From DATFVA01 sp963774455 (GTDB lineage: Bacteria; Bacteroidota; Ignavibacteria; Ignavibacteriales; Ignavibacteriaceae): 64,000 nt of DNA. Below are positions 34,086 through 44,068 of the stretch, piece after piece. The DNA lies in the NCBI GenBank assembly GCA_963774455.1, contig CAVZFD010000003.1, forward strand, positions 496,001 to 560,000, read 5' to 3'. The notes beneath the pieces are model-generated. The model searched no databases. It worked only from the letters and a program-made list of their open reading frames with translations, and had not been told where the DNA came from. The stretch's first letter is position 1. Every line of letters begins with the position of its first letter. Made by a program: the position numbers and the translations under genes.

Positions 34086-34180
34086 TAAAATTGGAAACGG
34101 AAACATATTCGGTTACTGGTAATCAATGATTGGCATTTGTTATTAGCAATTATATCAAAATTAAACTATTTATCAAATAT

Positions 34181-35638
34181 TCAATGGATTACTTCCCCGT
34201 TTACACCTTCCGTATGAGGATTTTCAGTCTCAATGAAGAACCCGTTAACAATGACGTATTTTACTTTTCCGCCGCGGGTGATATAAAAGTTTGCAGGACC
34301 ATCAATCCGAACCACTTTATTTTCCTGAGTTGACTTTATGATATTAACAGGGAATTCCGAGTATTCACGTTCAGGAGAAAAATCAACAGCAATATTCGTG
34401 ATTCCCTGTAAATATAAAGAGGAAAAATCCAGTCCGGAAAGCTCTTTATAAGACGATATTTTTTTTGAGTATGTTTTCCCGGGGTGGATTTCCATTCCTG
34501 ATAAATCATAATCCTCATAACCGCCGAAAATTGAAAGATCACCGATATCAGTGACGCTTCCTGCAGAAAAAAAAGATCTCGCCGAATCCTTATTAATTTC
34601 CGTCCTGTTTATACCGATATCGATTTTAATTTTCTGACCATTCACGGTATAGTCGAGGTTCCTTAACAACAGGTCCATTAGATTATCTTTTTCATTGAAG
34701 GGAATCGCTTCATAGGTAACAACGGGTTCCTCTGAATAACCCTGTTCCGCGATACTCTTAAATGCCGAAAGGATGGCAATGAAGTTCATCTTTCTGAGAA
34801 ATTGTTTTTCAGGATCGCCTTTCCAGCCGCCGGTTTCTATAAGAATTGTGCTGGTTCCCCAGGTCTGAAAATTATCACCAAATGCACGTGGTTCATAATC
34901 ATCAGAATACTTCCCGATGTGGCCGGGGATAAAATCACTCAACACTTTATCCAGTTGACCGATTAGCTGAATTGCTTTCTTCCTGATGGGGTTAACGGTC
35001 TTTTCATAATTCATAGCAGGGGCGAGGAAAGAAATCGCGGCCGATTTAAATGATCGCCCCGCGCTGTAGTAGATACTCTGATCATGAAGGTTAAATCCGA
35101 AATCCGCTTTTATTGAATCAAAAGCAGATTTAAGTACCCTGGCTTCGGGACTCTGCTCTCTGGCAGCATCACGATTTAAGTCAATCTGGAAGAAATTCCT
35201 TCTTTCAAACACCTCAGTCCCGTCAGGATTAACCATCGGCATAAAATAAATAGTAAGCTTTGCCAGCACTTCTTTTTTGAAATCCGCAAACTTATCGCTT
35301 TGGGTAAAAAAGTTAAAGATATCAAAGAGGGCCATTGTGGCTGTCGGTTCATCACCATGCATCTGCGACCAGAGAAAAACTTTAGTGCTGCCCGTCCCTA
35401 ATGATATAAGGTAGATTGCTTTGCCTTGAGCTGATGAACCCTGCTGCTTCACAGTAAACGATGAGTTCTTTTTTAATTTTTCAATAAGGGGTTTGATATC
35501 GGAATGCTTAAAGCGTCTGCTGGTTAGGGAATTCTCACGGAAAATTTCGTAAGAGTTGTTGAGTTGTGTAGTAAAGTCCCGGTATTGTGCCATTAAAAGG
35601 GAATTAAAAATAATTATTACAAAAAATAATTTAATCAT
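34181..35638 (-). CDS. secreted M14 family zinc carboxypeptidase
   Basis: The 485-residue product has a signal peptide (MIKLFFVIIIFNSLLMAQ). The zinc ligands of the M14 family are visible: H94 and E97 in SQMHGDEPTA and H185 in GFNLHDQ. Substrate-binding residues lie in MVNPDGTEVFERRN and IDLNRDA, and the catalytic Glu probably lies in ILIETGGW. A C-terminal region of about 180 residues (after 300) is unassigned and is not a T9SS tail. It probably trims peptides in the periplasm or outside. Confidence 0.9.
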   Translation of the reverse strand: MIKLFFVIIIFNSLLMAQYRDFTTQLNNSYEIFRENSLTSRRFKHSDIKPLIEKLKKNSSFTVKQQGSSAQGKAIYLISLGTGSTKVFLWSQMHGDEPTATMALFDIFNFFTQSDKFADFKKEVLAKLTIYFMPMVNPDGTEVFERRNFFQIDLNRDAAREQSPEARVLKSAFDSIKADFGFNLHDQSIYYSAGRSFKSAAISFLAPAMNYEKTVNPIRKKAIQLIGQLDKVLSDFIPGHIGKYSDDYEPRAFGDNFQTWGTSTILIETGGWKGDPEKQFLRKMNFIAILSAFKSIAEQGYSEEPVVTYEAIPFNEKDNLMDLLLRNLDYTVNGQKIKIDIGINRTEINKDSARSFFSAGSVTDIGDLSIFGGYEDYDLSGMEIHPGKTYSKKISSYKELSGLDFSSLYLQGITNIAVDFSPEREYSEFPVNIIKSTQENKVVRIDGPANFYITRGGKVKYVIVNGFFIETENPHTEGVNGEVIH

Positions 35639-35883
35639 ATTAATTAAAACTTAACCATAAACGCATAAATATGCCAGAACGCTATTTTGTGAAAACTGTT
35701 CTCTGCAAACTGCTCTGTGCAATACCTTTCTTCGAGTCCAAGGGCGAATAAGAGACGCGTGAAAGCCAGGCTGATACCCGCTCAATACGTGGCCTGCCTT
35801 GTGTCATACCTGTTGAATAGTAAATTTACACGAAGTTAGCATAGGCTGTCGCCGTTTCGCAGGCAATTGACTAATCCATCGTA

Positions 35884-36612
35884 CTAATTTGGTATCCCCA
35901 TCATTTCTTCGAAATTATCTATAAGTTTCAAGGGTTGGGGGGATACTGCGAAGCAGTAAAGAGGATAGAGAGAGGCGTAATGTTTCACAAGATCTGTCAA
36001 TATATCGGCTGTATACAGCGACTTACTCTTTTTCGGTATCTCTTTTTCCAGAAGTATATATTTATTCTTTTTAAGCAGATCAAAATGCTTACCTGCATCA
36101 AAGTTTTTCTGAACAAGCTGCGGAGCCTTCTTTAATTCGTGCAGGTCAAAGTTCCCATTTAATCTGTAATGATTAAAAGTCTTGACAATCTCTTTCGAAT
36201 ATCTTTCAAGGTTCCGGGAGAAATATAGCTCATCCCCCTGTTCGCCGTTCAGGAAAATTCCGTAGTCTGCACCCTGTTTATCAAAATAAAGGTAGAACTC
36301 GCTATCCATTTTGAATCTGCCGAAGTGAATAAGGAAATAGTTCTTATATGGGGCATCCTTTGAGAAGCGCATATCCTTGTTTATTCTCATTATAGTTTTA
36401 TTAAACTTCGGCTCTGTTCTGATTGCGGGATTCAACTGGGTGAAGAACTGTCCAATCGAGGCGACAAAAGATTTAGCCTGAAGCACTATGTTCTCCTGGT
36501 AGCGCTGCCTGTTTTTATCAAACCATTTTGTATTGTTATTTTTTTCGAGCTCTTCGAGGAAGGGAAATATGTCACTGCTGAAACCATTGAAAGGCGGTAA
36601 CACAGCGCTCAA
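35884..36612 (-). CDS. DUF2461 (TIGR02453) family protein
   Basis: The 242-residue product matches the DUF2461 family: it opens with FNGFSSDIFPFLEELEKNNNTKWFDKNRQRY and continues with RINKDMRFSKDAPYKNYFLIHFGR, both hallmark segments. No catalytic activity is established for the family. It overlaps the end of the beta-barrel gene by four bases, so the two are translationally coupled. No signal peptide is present. Confidence 0.93.
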   Translation of the reverse strand: MSAVLPPFNGFSSDIFPFLEELEKNNNTKWFDKNRQRYQENIVLQAKSFVASIGQFFTQLNPAIRTEPKFNKTIMRINKDMRFSKDAPYKNYFLIHFGRFKMDSEFYLYFDKQGADYGIFLNGEQGDELYFSRNLERYSKEIVKTFNHYRLNGNFDLHELKKAPQLVQKNFDAGKHFDLLKKNKYILLEKEIPKKSKSLYTADILTDLVKHYASLYPLYCFAVSPQPLKLIDNFEEMMGIPN

Positions 36613-37256
36613 TACATCATCCCTATGTTGATAGTAAGGAAGAATCCTCCCAGTGTTTTATTAAAGTGGCCGGAAAGGCTTTCTACCCCTTCATCAAAAA
36701 ACCGTATGACGTAGTATCTGACATTGATACCAACAAGACTGCTCTTGTCCAGTCCAAAGTTGGCCCCAAAACCAATATATCCCCCCGCAGCTAACTTCAT
36801 CTGTGCGTATGCAAATGACTTAAAGAATTCCTCACGGTAAGGTGTGGTTATTATCATCGATGGTCCAACCCCGATATTAAAATAGGGTCTTAGATTATCA
36901 TAAATTACATTCTCGAATATTCTGTATTGAGCTCCAAAATTAACGGGGATCAGGAAAACGCGATTCTTTTTGCCTACTGTATACGTCTGGTTTGTGTAAT
37001 AGTCATAATATTCAATTTCCCGTTCATCCTTGGCTTCCGAAATTGATAGATCGACAAACCCGGTTATCTTATCTGAAAATTGCCTCCTGTAAAAACCTCC
37101 CAGTCCGAATCCTCCCTCACTGAACATTATATCAAGGCCCAAAGCATTATTAGGAAAAACTTCGGGTTCTTTCTCCGGAGCCATTTCCCCGATCTCCTGT
37201 GCATTTACATTTAGCAGGGGAATAATTATTATTGCTGCAAACAATAACTTTTTCAT
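36609..37256 (-). CDS. small outer-membrane beta-barrel protein
   Basis: The start is taken at the ATG at 37256 (215 residues, MKKLLFAAIIIIPLLNVNAQ), where a signal peptide begins; the frame extends 18 codons further upstream. The mature part is a run of amphipathic strands with frequent aromatics and glycines (GGFGLGGFYRRQF, FLIPVNFGAQYRI, LGGFFLTINIGMMY), as in OmpA-like barrels or porin-like proteins. No OmpA C-terminal domain follows. It is divergent, with 72 bases between, from the methyltransferase operon. The DUF2461 gene overlaps its stop. Confidence 0.82.
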   Translation of the reverse strand: MKKLLFAAIIIIPLLNVNAQEIGEMAPEKEPEVFPNNALGLDIMFSEGGFGLGGFYRRQFSDKITGFVDLSISEAKDEREIEYYDYYTNQTYTVGKKNRVFLIPVNFGAQYRIFENVIYDNLRPYFNIGVGPSMIITTPYREEFFKSFAYAQMKLAAGGYIGFGANFGLDKSSLVGINVRYYVIRFFDEGVESLSGHFNKTLGGFFLTINIGMMY

Positions 37257-37328
37257 ATAAAAATCTTTTTTTTTGTTCAAAATTAACGAAGTCTGTATCA
37301 ATATCAACATCTTATTTTATAGATATTT

Positions 37329-37961
37329 ATGGAATCTCCCGATTTTGCATCATTCTGGGATGAGAAATATATAAATAAAGAGGCTCACTGGGATATGAGA
37401 ACTCCCACGCCTGTGTTTGAAAACCTCATCGATTCAGGTGAATTTATGAAGCCGGGAAAAATCCTCATTGCCGGCTGCGGAAAAGGATACGATGCTGTAC
37501 TTGCCGCTAAGAAAGGCTATGAGGTTTATGCAGTCGATTTTTCGATAGAAGCGATAAAACTAGCCCGAGCATTAGCAGCCGAAGAAAATGTCAGACTTAA
37601 CCTGGTTCATGAAGATATCTTCAAACTTGATTCGATATATTCTGAACATTTCGATTATGTTTATGATTACGTCACATACTGTTCAATTATTCCGGAAAGG
37701 AGAAAAGAATATGCCGGAATAATCGGAAAGTTCTTAAAGCTGGGCGGCAACTTCATAGTAATCCTTTTTCCTGTTGAGGAAAGAAAAGGAGGTCCTCCGT
37801 TTGCGGTAGATGTTAAAGAATTCTATGAATTGTTTTCTGAACATCTGCAGCTGAAATTTTCATCAAAAAAAATAAATTCAATAAAACCCAGGCGAGGCAG
37901 GGAAGTCCTGCAGGTCTATATTAAAAAGGAACGACAGAAACAAAATGCCGACAAACCTTGA
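37329..37961 (+). CDS. SAM-dependent methyltransferase of the TPMT family
   Basis: The 210-residue product has the thiopurine methyltransferase pattern: FWDEKYINKEAHWDM at the start, the SAM-binding ILIAGCGKGYDAVLAAKKGYEVYAVDFS, then DYVYDYVTYCSIIPERR. Bacterial members methylate thiols, selenium and tellurium compounds or small halides. It overlaps the next gene by 17 bases. The substrate cannot be inferred from the neighbours, which are a CYTH protein and an AddB-like nuclease. Confidence 0.92.
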   Translation: MESPDFASFWDEKYINKEAHWDMRTPTPVFENLIDSGEFMKPGKILIAGCGKGYDAVLAAKKGYEVYAVDFSIEAIKLARALAAEENVRLNLVHEDIFKLDSIYSEHFDYVYDYVTYCSIIPERRKEYAGIIGKFLKLGGNFIVILFPVEERKGGPPFAVDVKEFYELFSEHLQLKFSSKKINSIKPRRGREVLQVYIKKERQKQNADKP

Positions 37962-38454
37962 ACTAAAAATCCGTCTCGATAATACCGCCGTTGCAATAGA
38001 AAAACTCCGGACAATAAATGCAGAGTATATAGGGGAACTCAACCAGGCCGATATATACTACAGATATAAAAAGGGATTATTAAAACTGCGAACGGAAAAT
38101 GGAAGCCAAACGTTGATTAAATATAACAGGAATGAAAAATCAGGCAGCAGATGGTCGGATTACCAGCTAATCTCACTTGAGAATAATGATGCAGGGAAAT
38201 ACTTCGATGATATTCTCGAAACAGAAACTGTAGTGGAAAAAATAAGGCGGCTGTACCTGTACGATAATACAAGGATACACCTTGACATGGTGAAGGGACT
38301 CGGTTCATTCCTTGAGCTCGAAACTCTTATGATAAACGGAAAGGATGATGCGGAGAAAAGGTTTAATCATATCATTGAGGTTATGGAGCTCATTACGGAA
38401 CACGAGATCCTTAAGTCATACCGCGACATGATGCTGGAGAAAGACCACAAATGA
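37945..38454 (+). CDS. CYTH domain protein, CyaB-like class IV
   Basis: The 169-residue product has the CYTH triphosphate-tunnel features: NLELKIRLDN at the start (the E-x-K motif), YYRYKKGLLKLRTENGSQTLIKYNR and, at the end, LDMVKGLGSFLELET. Family members hydrolyse inorganic triphosphate, make cAMP or act on thiamine triphosphate. It is wedged between a methyltransferase and an AddB-like gene with overlaps on both sides (the next start is ATGA), so it is clearly co-translated. The specific reaction is not known. Confidence 0.88.
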   Translation: MPTNLELKIRLDNTAVAIEKLRTINAEYIGELNQADIYYRYKKGLLKLRTENGSQTLIKYNRNEKSGSRWSDYQLISLENNDAGKYFDDILETETVVEKIRRLYLYDNTRIHLDMVKGLGSFLELETLMINGKDDAEKRFNHIIEVMELITEHEILKSYRDMMLEKDHK

Positions 38455-41400
38455 TCCTAACCAAAACCAAACGTAAAAGTTTTGACGTTGATCTTGAAAT
38501 AGAACAAAGGATAAAACATCGAGCCCTTGATTCACTACTGATGATTGTACCCACCAACCGTCGTATAAGAGCCCTCACAAGAGAAATGGTTTCCCGTTCT
38601 CCCGGTAAGGCCTCGGGAAAGCTGAACCTTGAAACCATCGGTTCGGTCTCAACCCGGCTGCTTTTCAATTCTGAATCGGTCAGATCTGCAATGATAACCG
38701 AAGCCGCCGCCTCAGTTTTACTTCAGCAAAGTTTCAGTGAAACTAAACTCAAATATTTCTCAAACTATGACGGTGAGATCCCCAAAGGTACATTAGAAAG
38801 AATAAGAAATGTAATTGGTGAATATAAAAGGCATGGAATTAACCCGGAAAAAATAAAGCAGGAGGGTCAGTCGCTCTCCGGATCCGAAAAAATTAAAGCC
38901 CTGGATATAGCAAACGTTTACGGGAAGTATCAGCATAAGTTAAGCTCTTCAGGACGCAGGGAAACAGGAGATATATATAGTGAGCTTCTATCTCTGAGTG
39001 ATGAAGATTTTCTAAGTAACTTTTCATCACTGTACCCGGGAGTTAATCTTATAATCATCCAGGGTTTTGACGAATTCACAGTTCCTGAAATTGAAATAAT
39101 AAACAGGATGTCATCTATAAAGAGGTGCGAACTTTTCATCAGTTTTGATTACTACAGATATAATCCCCTTATATTCTCCCATCTTGATAACTGCTATGAA
39201 AATTTTCTCGCCATGGGTTTCGTAGATATAACTGACAAATCGGTTTCGCTATTCACACGGTTCCAGGATGAAAACAGGGAAAACCTTTTCAGAAAAAAAA
39301 GCGGTGCTGCATTAAAGGATTATAAAAAGAAGATAAAGACTATCTCCGCCTCAACCAGAGAGGATGAGATTAAAGCGATAGCCTCGGAGATCAAACATCT
39401 GATCCTGCACGATGAAGTAAAGCCCGAAGAGATTTGCGTAGTCTTTAACCTGATAAGTAACTACTCCGATATAATAAGGGATATATTTCCTTTATACGGA
39501 CTTCCGTACAACCTTACCGACAGATTTCCGCTTGACAGCGCTTCCCCTGTGGTTGCACTCATCAGTTTCCTTGAGATCGCAGAAAATGATTTTTACTATA
39601 AAAATATTTTCAGAGCGCTTAGCGGGGGGATTGTAAATGCGGGCGGCATAGATGTTACAAACCTGATGAGGCTTTCCACCCGGCTGAAAATAATATCGGG
39701 ATACGACAGCTGGCAGAGAAGTCTCAACGAAGCACTTCTTTCAGCAGAGGAAAACGAATCCGGCACTTATTATGCTGCAGAAATAAAAGAATCCTGTTCC
39801 GCTGCACTTCAGGATATCGGCAAACTACATAGTTACCTTGAGCCGTTTCTTGTTAAATCGACTATTCCTGACTTCCGCGAAAAGCTTCACTGGGTAATAA
39901 ACAGGCTTGAAATTCCGTTAAGGCTGCTTTCTGCAGGAGTAGAGGATGCAGGAATGAATATTAAATCGGTAAATGTTTTTATTGAAACCGCCGGTGAGAT
40001 TCTTTCACTGCTAGAGGACCAGTTCGGGAAAGAAGAAAAGTTTCCGCTGAAGTTTTTTCTCCATAATATCAGAATGGCAGTAAGTTCCTCAAGATTTAAT
40101 GTAAGAGAAAAGCCCGGATACGGTGTGCAGATTACTACGATGAATGAGATAAGGGGACTTAAATTCAGCGTCCTCTTTATCTCGGGTTTATGCGACGGAG
40201 ATTTTCCCACTAGATTTTCCCCCGAAATATTTTTCTCGGGATCGATGGCCAGAACGAGGGGAGAGCTTAATCATCTAACAGAGGAAAGATATCTTTTCTA
40301 TCAGTCGCTTTGTACGTGGAATAAAAGATTATACCTGACTTATCCAAGAAGAGACGAACGAAAGGAATTTGTGCAATCGGACTTTCTGCGCGAGTTTATG
40401 AATTCTTTTGAGGTCACAACAGGGGATGAGCAGGATTATAAGAATATAATTTATACAAAAGAACAGCTTCTTAGTTACATTGGAAAGAACGGGGGAGAAA
40501 ATCTCCCGCAAGCAGCTGTCCTGGATGAAGCCGGAATAGACAAAGAAGAAATATATGAAGCAATGAGGATCGACCGTTTGAGGAGCACAGATCCTTTTGA
40601 GGAATCAGTTTATACCGGGTTTATCTCAAAGGATTTATCGGAGGCAGCAAAAGAGAAGCTCTATAAGATGAAAGAAAGGCAGTTCTCAATTACACAGCTT
40701 GAGACATATGCTTTATGTCCTTACAGGTATTTTGCTGAAAGAGTACTTAGGCTGGATATCTTTGAAGAACCCACCGAGGAAATTGAAGCACTTGAACTTG
40801 GAAGCCTTATTCACTCCATCCTGTTTATATTCTACTCGAAATTAAAAGAGGAAAACACAGTGCTAAGCGGCTGTAGTGAAGCCGTATTTCTCCGGGCTGA
40901 AAAAATCTTGTTTCAAACCGCAGAAAAAATGGTCGGTGATGTAAACTTCAATTCACCACTTTCTTTTTTTGAAAAAGAAAAGATATTTGGTGTTGAGGGC
41001 GACAGGAAGAACTCCATTCTTTACAAGTTCCTTATTGCAGAACGGGAAAACAGGGAAGGTTTTGTTCCTGAGTACTTTGAAACCGGGTTCGGCAGTGTTC
41101 GGAAAGAAGAAGGGCAGGATGTTCTTTTAGAGGATCTGAAAGCAGGAGAAGTGAAAGTAAGGGGTAAAATCGATAGGATCGATGTTAACAAGGAAGAAAA
41201 TCTGTTCAAGGTATACGATTATAAAACAGGTAAGGGAAATCTGCAGAAGCAGGATATGTATGATGGGCTCCAGCTCCAGCTGCCGCTTTATTTATTTGCG
41301 GCAAAAGAAATGATTAAGGCAGAACTTAACAAAGATTATAAACCAGCAGGAGCACTTCTTTATTCACTTAAGTATAATGCACCAGATTTCGGCAAGAAAG

Positions 41401-41606
41401 AAATTAATCTCGGTAAGAATAAAGACGCCGATGGAACAGCAGAGCTTTATAATGAACTCATTGAAATCTGCATCAAAGCAATAAACGGTTATGTGGAGGG
41501 GATAAGCAGCGGCGACTTCAGGCTTTCACAAATTGATAAACGTGAAGAAAAAGCCTGCAGGTTCTGCGGGTTCAGGGCCATCTGCAGAATCCAGGAAGCA
41601 GGGTAG
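38451..41606 (+). CDS. AddB-like PD-(D/E)XK nuclease
   Basis: The 1051-residue product resembles AddB of the AddAB double-strand break enzyme. Its N-terminal half has degenerate helicase-like segments (MIVPTNRRIRAL where a Walker A would be). The C-terminal nuclease domain has VRGKIDRIDVN, KVYDYKTGKGN and LQLQLPLYLFA. A Fe-S cluster is suggested by C756 (ALCPYRYF) and C1036, C1039 and C1045 (CRFCGFRAIC), the four-cysteine pattern of AddB. No AddA gene lies beside it; its partner would have to be elsewhere. Its start overlaps the CYTH gene. Confidence 0.88.
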   Translation: MILTKTKRKSFDVDLEIEQRIKHRALDSLLMIVPTNRRIRALTREMVSRSPGKASGKLNLETIGSVSTRLLFNSESVRSAMITEAAASVLLQQSFSETKLKYFSNYDGEIPKGTLERIRNVIGEYKRHGINPEKIKQEGQSLSGSEKIKALDIANVYGKYQHKLSSSGRRETGDIYSELLSLSDEDFLSNFSSLYPGVNLIIIQGFDEFTVPEIEIINRMSSIKRCELFISFDYYRYNPLIFSHLDNCYENFLAMGFVDITDKSVSLFTRFQDENRENLFRKKSGAALKDYKKKIKTISASTREDEIKAIASEIKHLILHDEVKPEEICVVFNLISNYSDIIRDIFPLYGLPYNLTDRFPLDSASPVVALISFLEIAENDFYYKNIFRALSGGIVNAGGIDVTNLMRLSTRLKIISGYDSWQRSLNEALLSAEENESGTYYAAEIKESCSAALQDIGKLHSYLEPFLVKSTIPDFREKLHWVINRLEIPLRLLSAGVEDAGMNIKSVNVFIETAGEILSLLEDQFGKEEKFPLKFFLHNIRMAVSSSRFNVREKPGYGVQITTMNEIRGLKFSVLFISGLCDGDFPTRFSPEIFFSGSMARTRGELNHLTEERYLFYQSLCTWNKRLYLTYPRRDERKEFVQSDFLREFMNSFEVTTGDEQDYKNIIYTKEQLLSYIGKNGGENLPQAAVLDEAGIDKEEIYEAMRIDRLRSTDPFEESVYTGFISKDLSEAAKEKLYKMKERQFSITQLETYALCPYRYFAERVLRLDIFEEPTEEIEALELGSLIHSILFIFYSKLKEENTVLSGCSEAVFLRAEKILFQTAEKMVGDVNFNSPLSFFEKEKIFGVEGDRKNSILYKFLIAERENREGFVPEYFETGFGSVRKEEGQDVLLEDLKAGEVKVRGKIDRIDVNKEENLFKVYDYKTGKGNLQKQDMYDGLQLQLPLYLFAAKEMIKAELNKDYKPAGALLYSLKYNAPDFGKKEINLGKNKDADGTAELYNELIEICIKAINGYVEGISSGDFRLSQIDKREEKACRFCGFRAICRIQEAG

Positions 41607-41685
41607 CATGAAAAATTCTTGACAGGATACGGGTATTGATTCTTAATACAACGCTGGTTAAGATTAAACATTATTATTTAAAGAG

Positions 41686-43650
41686 ATGCGAAAAATATTA
41701 GTAATACTGTTTCTTATTATCTCTTCGGGGGCAGTCCTCGCACAAAGTCCTGATCCTTCGATAGCAAAAAATGAACTGCTGCGGTACAGAAACTCAGAAT
41801 CCTTATCAGATATTCTTTATCCCGGTGATGCATTCATTGATGTAAAATATTATAAACTTGATCTCGCATTAACTCATTCCCCTGACTACCTCAGAGGAGA
41901 AGTACAGGTTGATGCAGTTCCTGCAGCTTCTTCTCTTAATTCTTTTTTCCTTGATCTGAACAGCATCCTTAATGTGGATTCTGTAGTATCATCAGCCGCT
42001 TCCCTTTCATTCACCCATGCAGATAATAAGCTGAACATCCAGCTTTCCCGGACTTACAACAGCGGGGAAAGATTTTCTGTTACAATCTATTACCAGGGAG
42101 TTCCCGAGTCGAACGGATTCGGAAGCATAGAATTCGGTCTACATAATGAGAGTCCTGCTATATGGACATTAAGTGAGCCATACGGTGCACGCGACTGGTG
42201 GCCATGCAAAGATAATCCTGATGACAAAGCCGATTCATCACAGGTTAATCTTACGTGTGCAGATAACTTAATCGCAGTTTCGAACGGTGTGCTTCAGGAT
42301 ATAATTGAAAACGGAGATGAAACTCATACTTATTACTGGTACAATAAATACCCTATTGCCAATTACCTTATCTCGATGGCAATTACAAATTATACTGTCT
42401 ATAAAAATTATTTTCACTATGCCCCGAATGATTCTATGCCGGTCGTTCATTATATCTACCCGGAGCATTTCGCCGGTATTAAGAGCCTTCTCGATAAAAC
42501 TGTAAATATGCTGCAGATTTTTTCCCAAAAATATGGCTTGTATCCGTTCTTCGATCAGAAATACGGACACGCAGAGTTCGGATGGGGAGGGGGAATGGAA
42601 CATCAGACGATTACTTCACTGGGGTCATTTAATGAAGCTATTATTGCTCACGAACTCGCTCATCAATGGTTCGGGGATATGATAACCTGTAAGAACTGGC
42701 ATGAAATATGGCTCAACGAAGGGTTCGCTACTTACTCGGAAGCAGTGTACTTTGAGGCTCTCGATAAATCTTCTTATAGCTCTTACATTGAATCACTTAT
42801 GTCTTATGCAAAACCAGCCAAGACTTCCGTGTATGCCGAAGACATAAGTTCTGCAAGCACTATATTCGATTACGCCAGTACATATGCAAAAGGTGCTATA
42901 GTTCTCCATATGCTCCGGGGAGTAACAGGTGACTCAACATTTTTTCAGATATTGAAAACCTATGCTTCCACAACGTCGCTAAGATATAATAATGCTTCTA
43001 CAGAAGACTTCAGAAGTGTTGCCGAAAGCGTATACCGAAAAGATCTGAATTACTTTTTTGATGAATGGATTTACGGAAAGGGTTATCCCAGGTACAGTTA
43101 CAGCTGGAATTTTAACAGGACAGGAGCGAATATTTATGAAATAAATATGAAATTAAGCCAGGCACCTCATTCCGATCCTGATTTCTTCACTATGCCGATA
43201 GATATAAAAATTCATACAACATCGGTCGATACAATTATTAGGGTGTTCAATGACCAGTCAATCCAGGAATTTGTTTTTACTGTAAACGGCAGACCCGAAT
43301 ATCTTTCTTTTGATCCGGGTAACAAAATAATGAAGGAAGTTCAGGTTACGGATTCAACCGATATAACCAAACCGGAAAGCTATGTGCTTGAACAGAACTA
43401 TCCGAATCCCTTCAATCCATCCACAACAATTCGTTATGAAATTCCGGTGAACCTGCAGGGATTCGTTCCGGTTAAATTAACGGTCTATAATGCGCTTGGA
43501 CAGCTGGTTGCTGTGCTTGTAAATGAAGATAAACCTGCCGGCATATACGAAGCTGAAATGAATATGCATGGATTATCAAGCGGAATATACTATTACACAC
43601 TTACCGTTCCGGGCATTTCCCTGACAAAGAAAATGGCAGTTGTAAAATAA
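41686..43650 (+). CDS. T9SS-exported M1 family aminopeptidase
   Basis: The 654-residue product has a signal peptide (ending near VLAQ), an M1 catalytic domain with the exopeptidase motif WGGGMEHQ, the zinc motif H322-E-L-A-H326 and the third ligand E345 (LNEGFA), then a short helical region. The last 90 residues are a type A T9SS sorting domain (YPNPFNPSTTIRYEIP...LTKKMAVVK). It therefore crosses the inner membrane by Sec and the outer membrane by type IX secretion, acting outside the cell on peptides. It is monocistronic. Confidence 0.95.
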   Translation: MRKILVILFLIISSGAVLAQSPDPSIAKNELLRYRNSESLSDILYPGDAFIDVKYYKLDLALTHSPDYLRGEVQVDAVPAASSLNSFFLDLNSILNVDSVVSSAASLSFTHADNKLNIQLSRTYNSGERFSVTIYYQGVPESNGFGSIEFGLHNESPAIWTLSEPYGARDWWPCKDNPDDKADSSQVNLTCADNLIAVSNGVLQDIIENGDETHTYYWYNKYPIANYLISMAITNYTVYKNYFHYAPNDSMPVVHYIYPEHFAGIKSLLDKTVNMLQIFSQKYGLYPFFDQKYGHAEFGWGGGMEHQTITSLGSFNEAIIAHELAHQWFGDMITCKNWHEIWLNEGFATYSEAVYFEALDKSSYSSYIESLMSYAKPAKTSVYAEDISSASTIFDYASTYAKGAIVLHMLRGVTGDSTFFQILKTYASTTSLRYNNASTEDFRSVAESVYRKDLNYFFDEWIYGKGYPRYSYSWNFNRTGANIYEINMKLSQAPHSDPDFFTMPIDIKIHTTSVDTIIRVFNDQSIQEFVFTVNGRPEYLSFDPGNKIMKEVQVTDSTDITKPESYVLEQNYPNPFNPSTTIRYEIPVNLQGFVPVKLTVYNALGQLVAVLVNEDKPAGIYEAEMNMHGLSSGIYYYTLTVPGISLTKKMAVVK

Positions 43651-43972
43651 GAATCTATCAAACGCCTCCGCGTAAGTATACTTGTAACACAGGCCGCTGA
43701 CCGCAGAATTGCAAATCAATGGCGGATAGCTGGTTGAAGACTGAGCCTATTATATTTCTGCGAACTGATAATCATTTCTACTAACAGCGTGTATGACAGT
43801 ACCCCTATACAATATTCTACAAACAAAACCGACGATTCGATTAGATTAGGCAAAAGGCAATAAGCCAACCAGGATCATTTCTATAAGTCAAAGTGACAGT
43901 AATTTCAACAAGCATAGTTAAACGGTTAATTCTATTAGCGGGCAAAATTGATTGGTTCCCGCCTGATCGTTC
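43651..43972. other. 322-base intergenic region between the aminopeptidase gene and the greA promoter
   Basis: No gene is supported on either strand. A weak inverted repeat (GCGGG at 43938-43942 and CCCGC at 43958-43962) lies just before the greA promoter. No clear terminator for the aminopeptidase gene is seen. Confidence 0.45.
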
Positions 43973-44041
43973 TTGACAAGGAAAGTTTAATTAATTATTT
44001 TCGTGATGACCACTGCGAAAATGCGGTGGCAATTTTTTTTT
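43973..44041 (+). promoter_or_regulatory. greA promoter and promoter-proximal terminator (candidate attenuator)
   Basis: TTGACA at 43973-43978 and TATTTT at 43996-44001 are 17 bases apart; the second element also reads as TATTTTCG, close to the Bacteroidota -10 consensus TAnnTTTG. The likely start is near 44008. A perfect-but-one stem, CCACTGC (44010-44016) with GCGGTGG (44023-44029), begins right there and is followed by CAA and a run of ten T's. This is an intrinsic terminator placed 28 bases before the greA ATG (44069), which would release RNAs of about 30-35 bases. Confidence 0.65.
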
Positions 44042-44068
44042 AAATTCACCAATTATCCGAGAGGAGAG

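Noticed and set aside
44003..44068. N-terminal extension of GreA by 22 residues
   Set aside because: It would be read through the terminator hairpin and T-run; the ATG at 44069 has a strong ribosome site and gives the family length.
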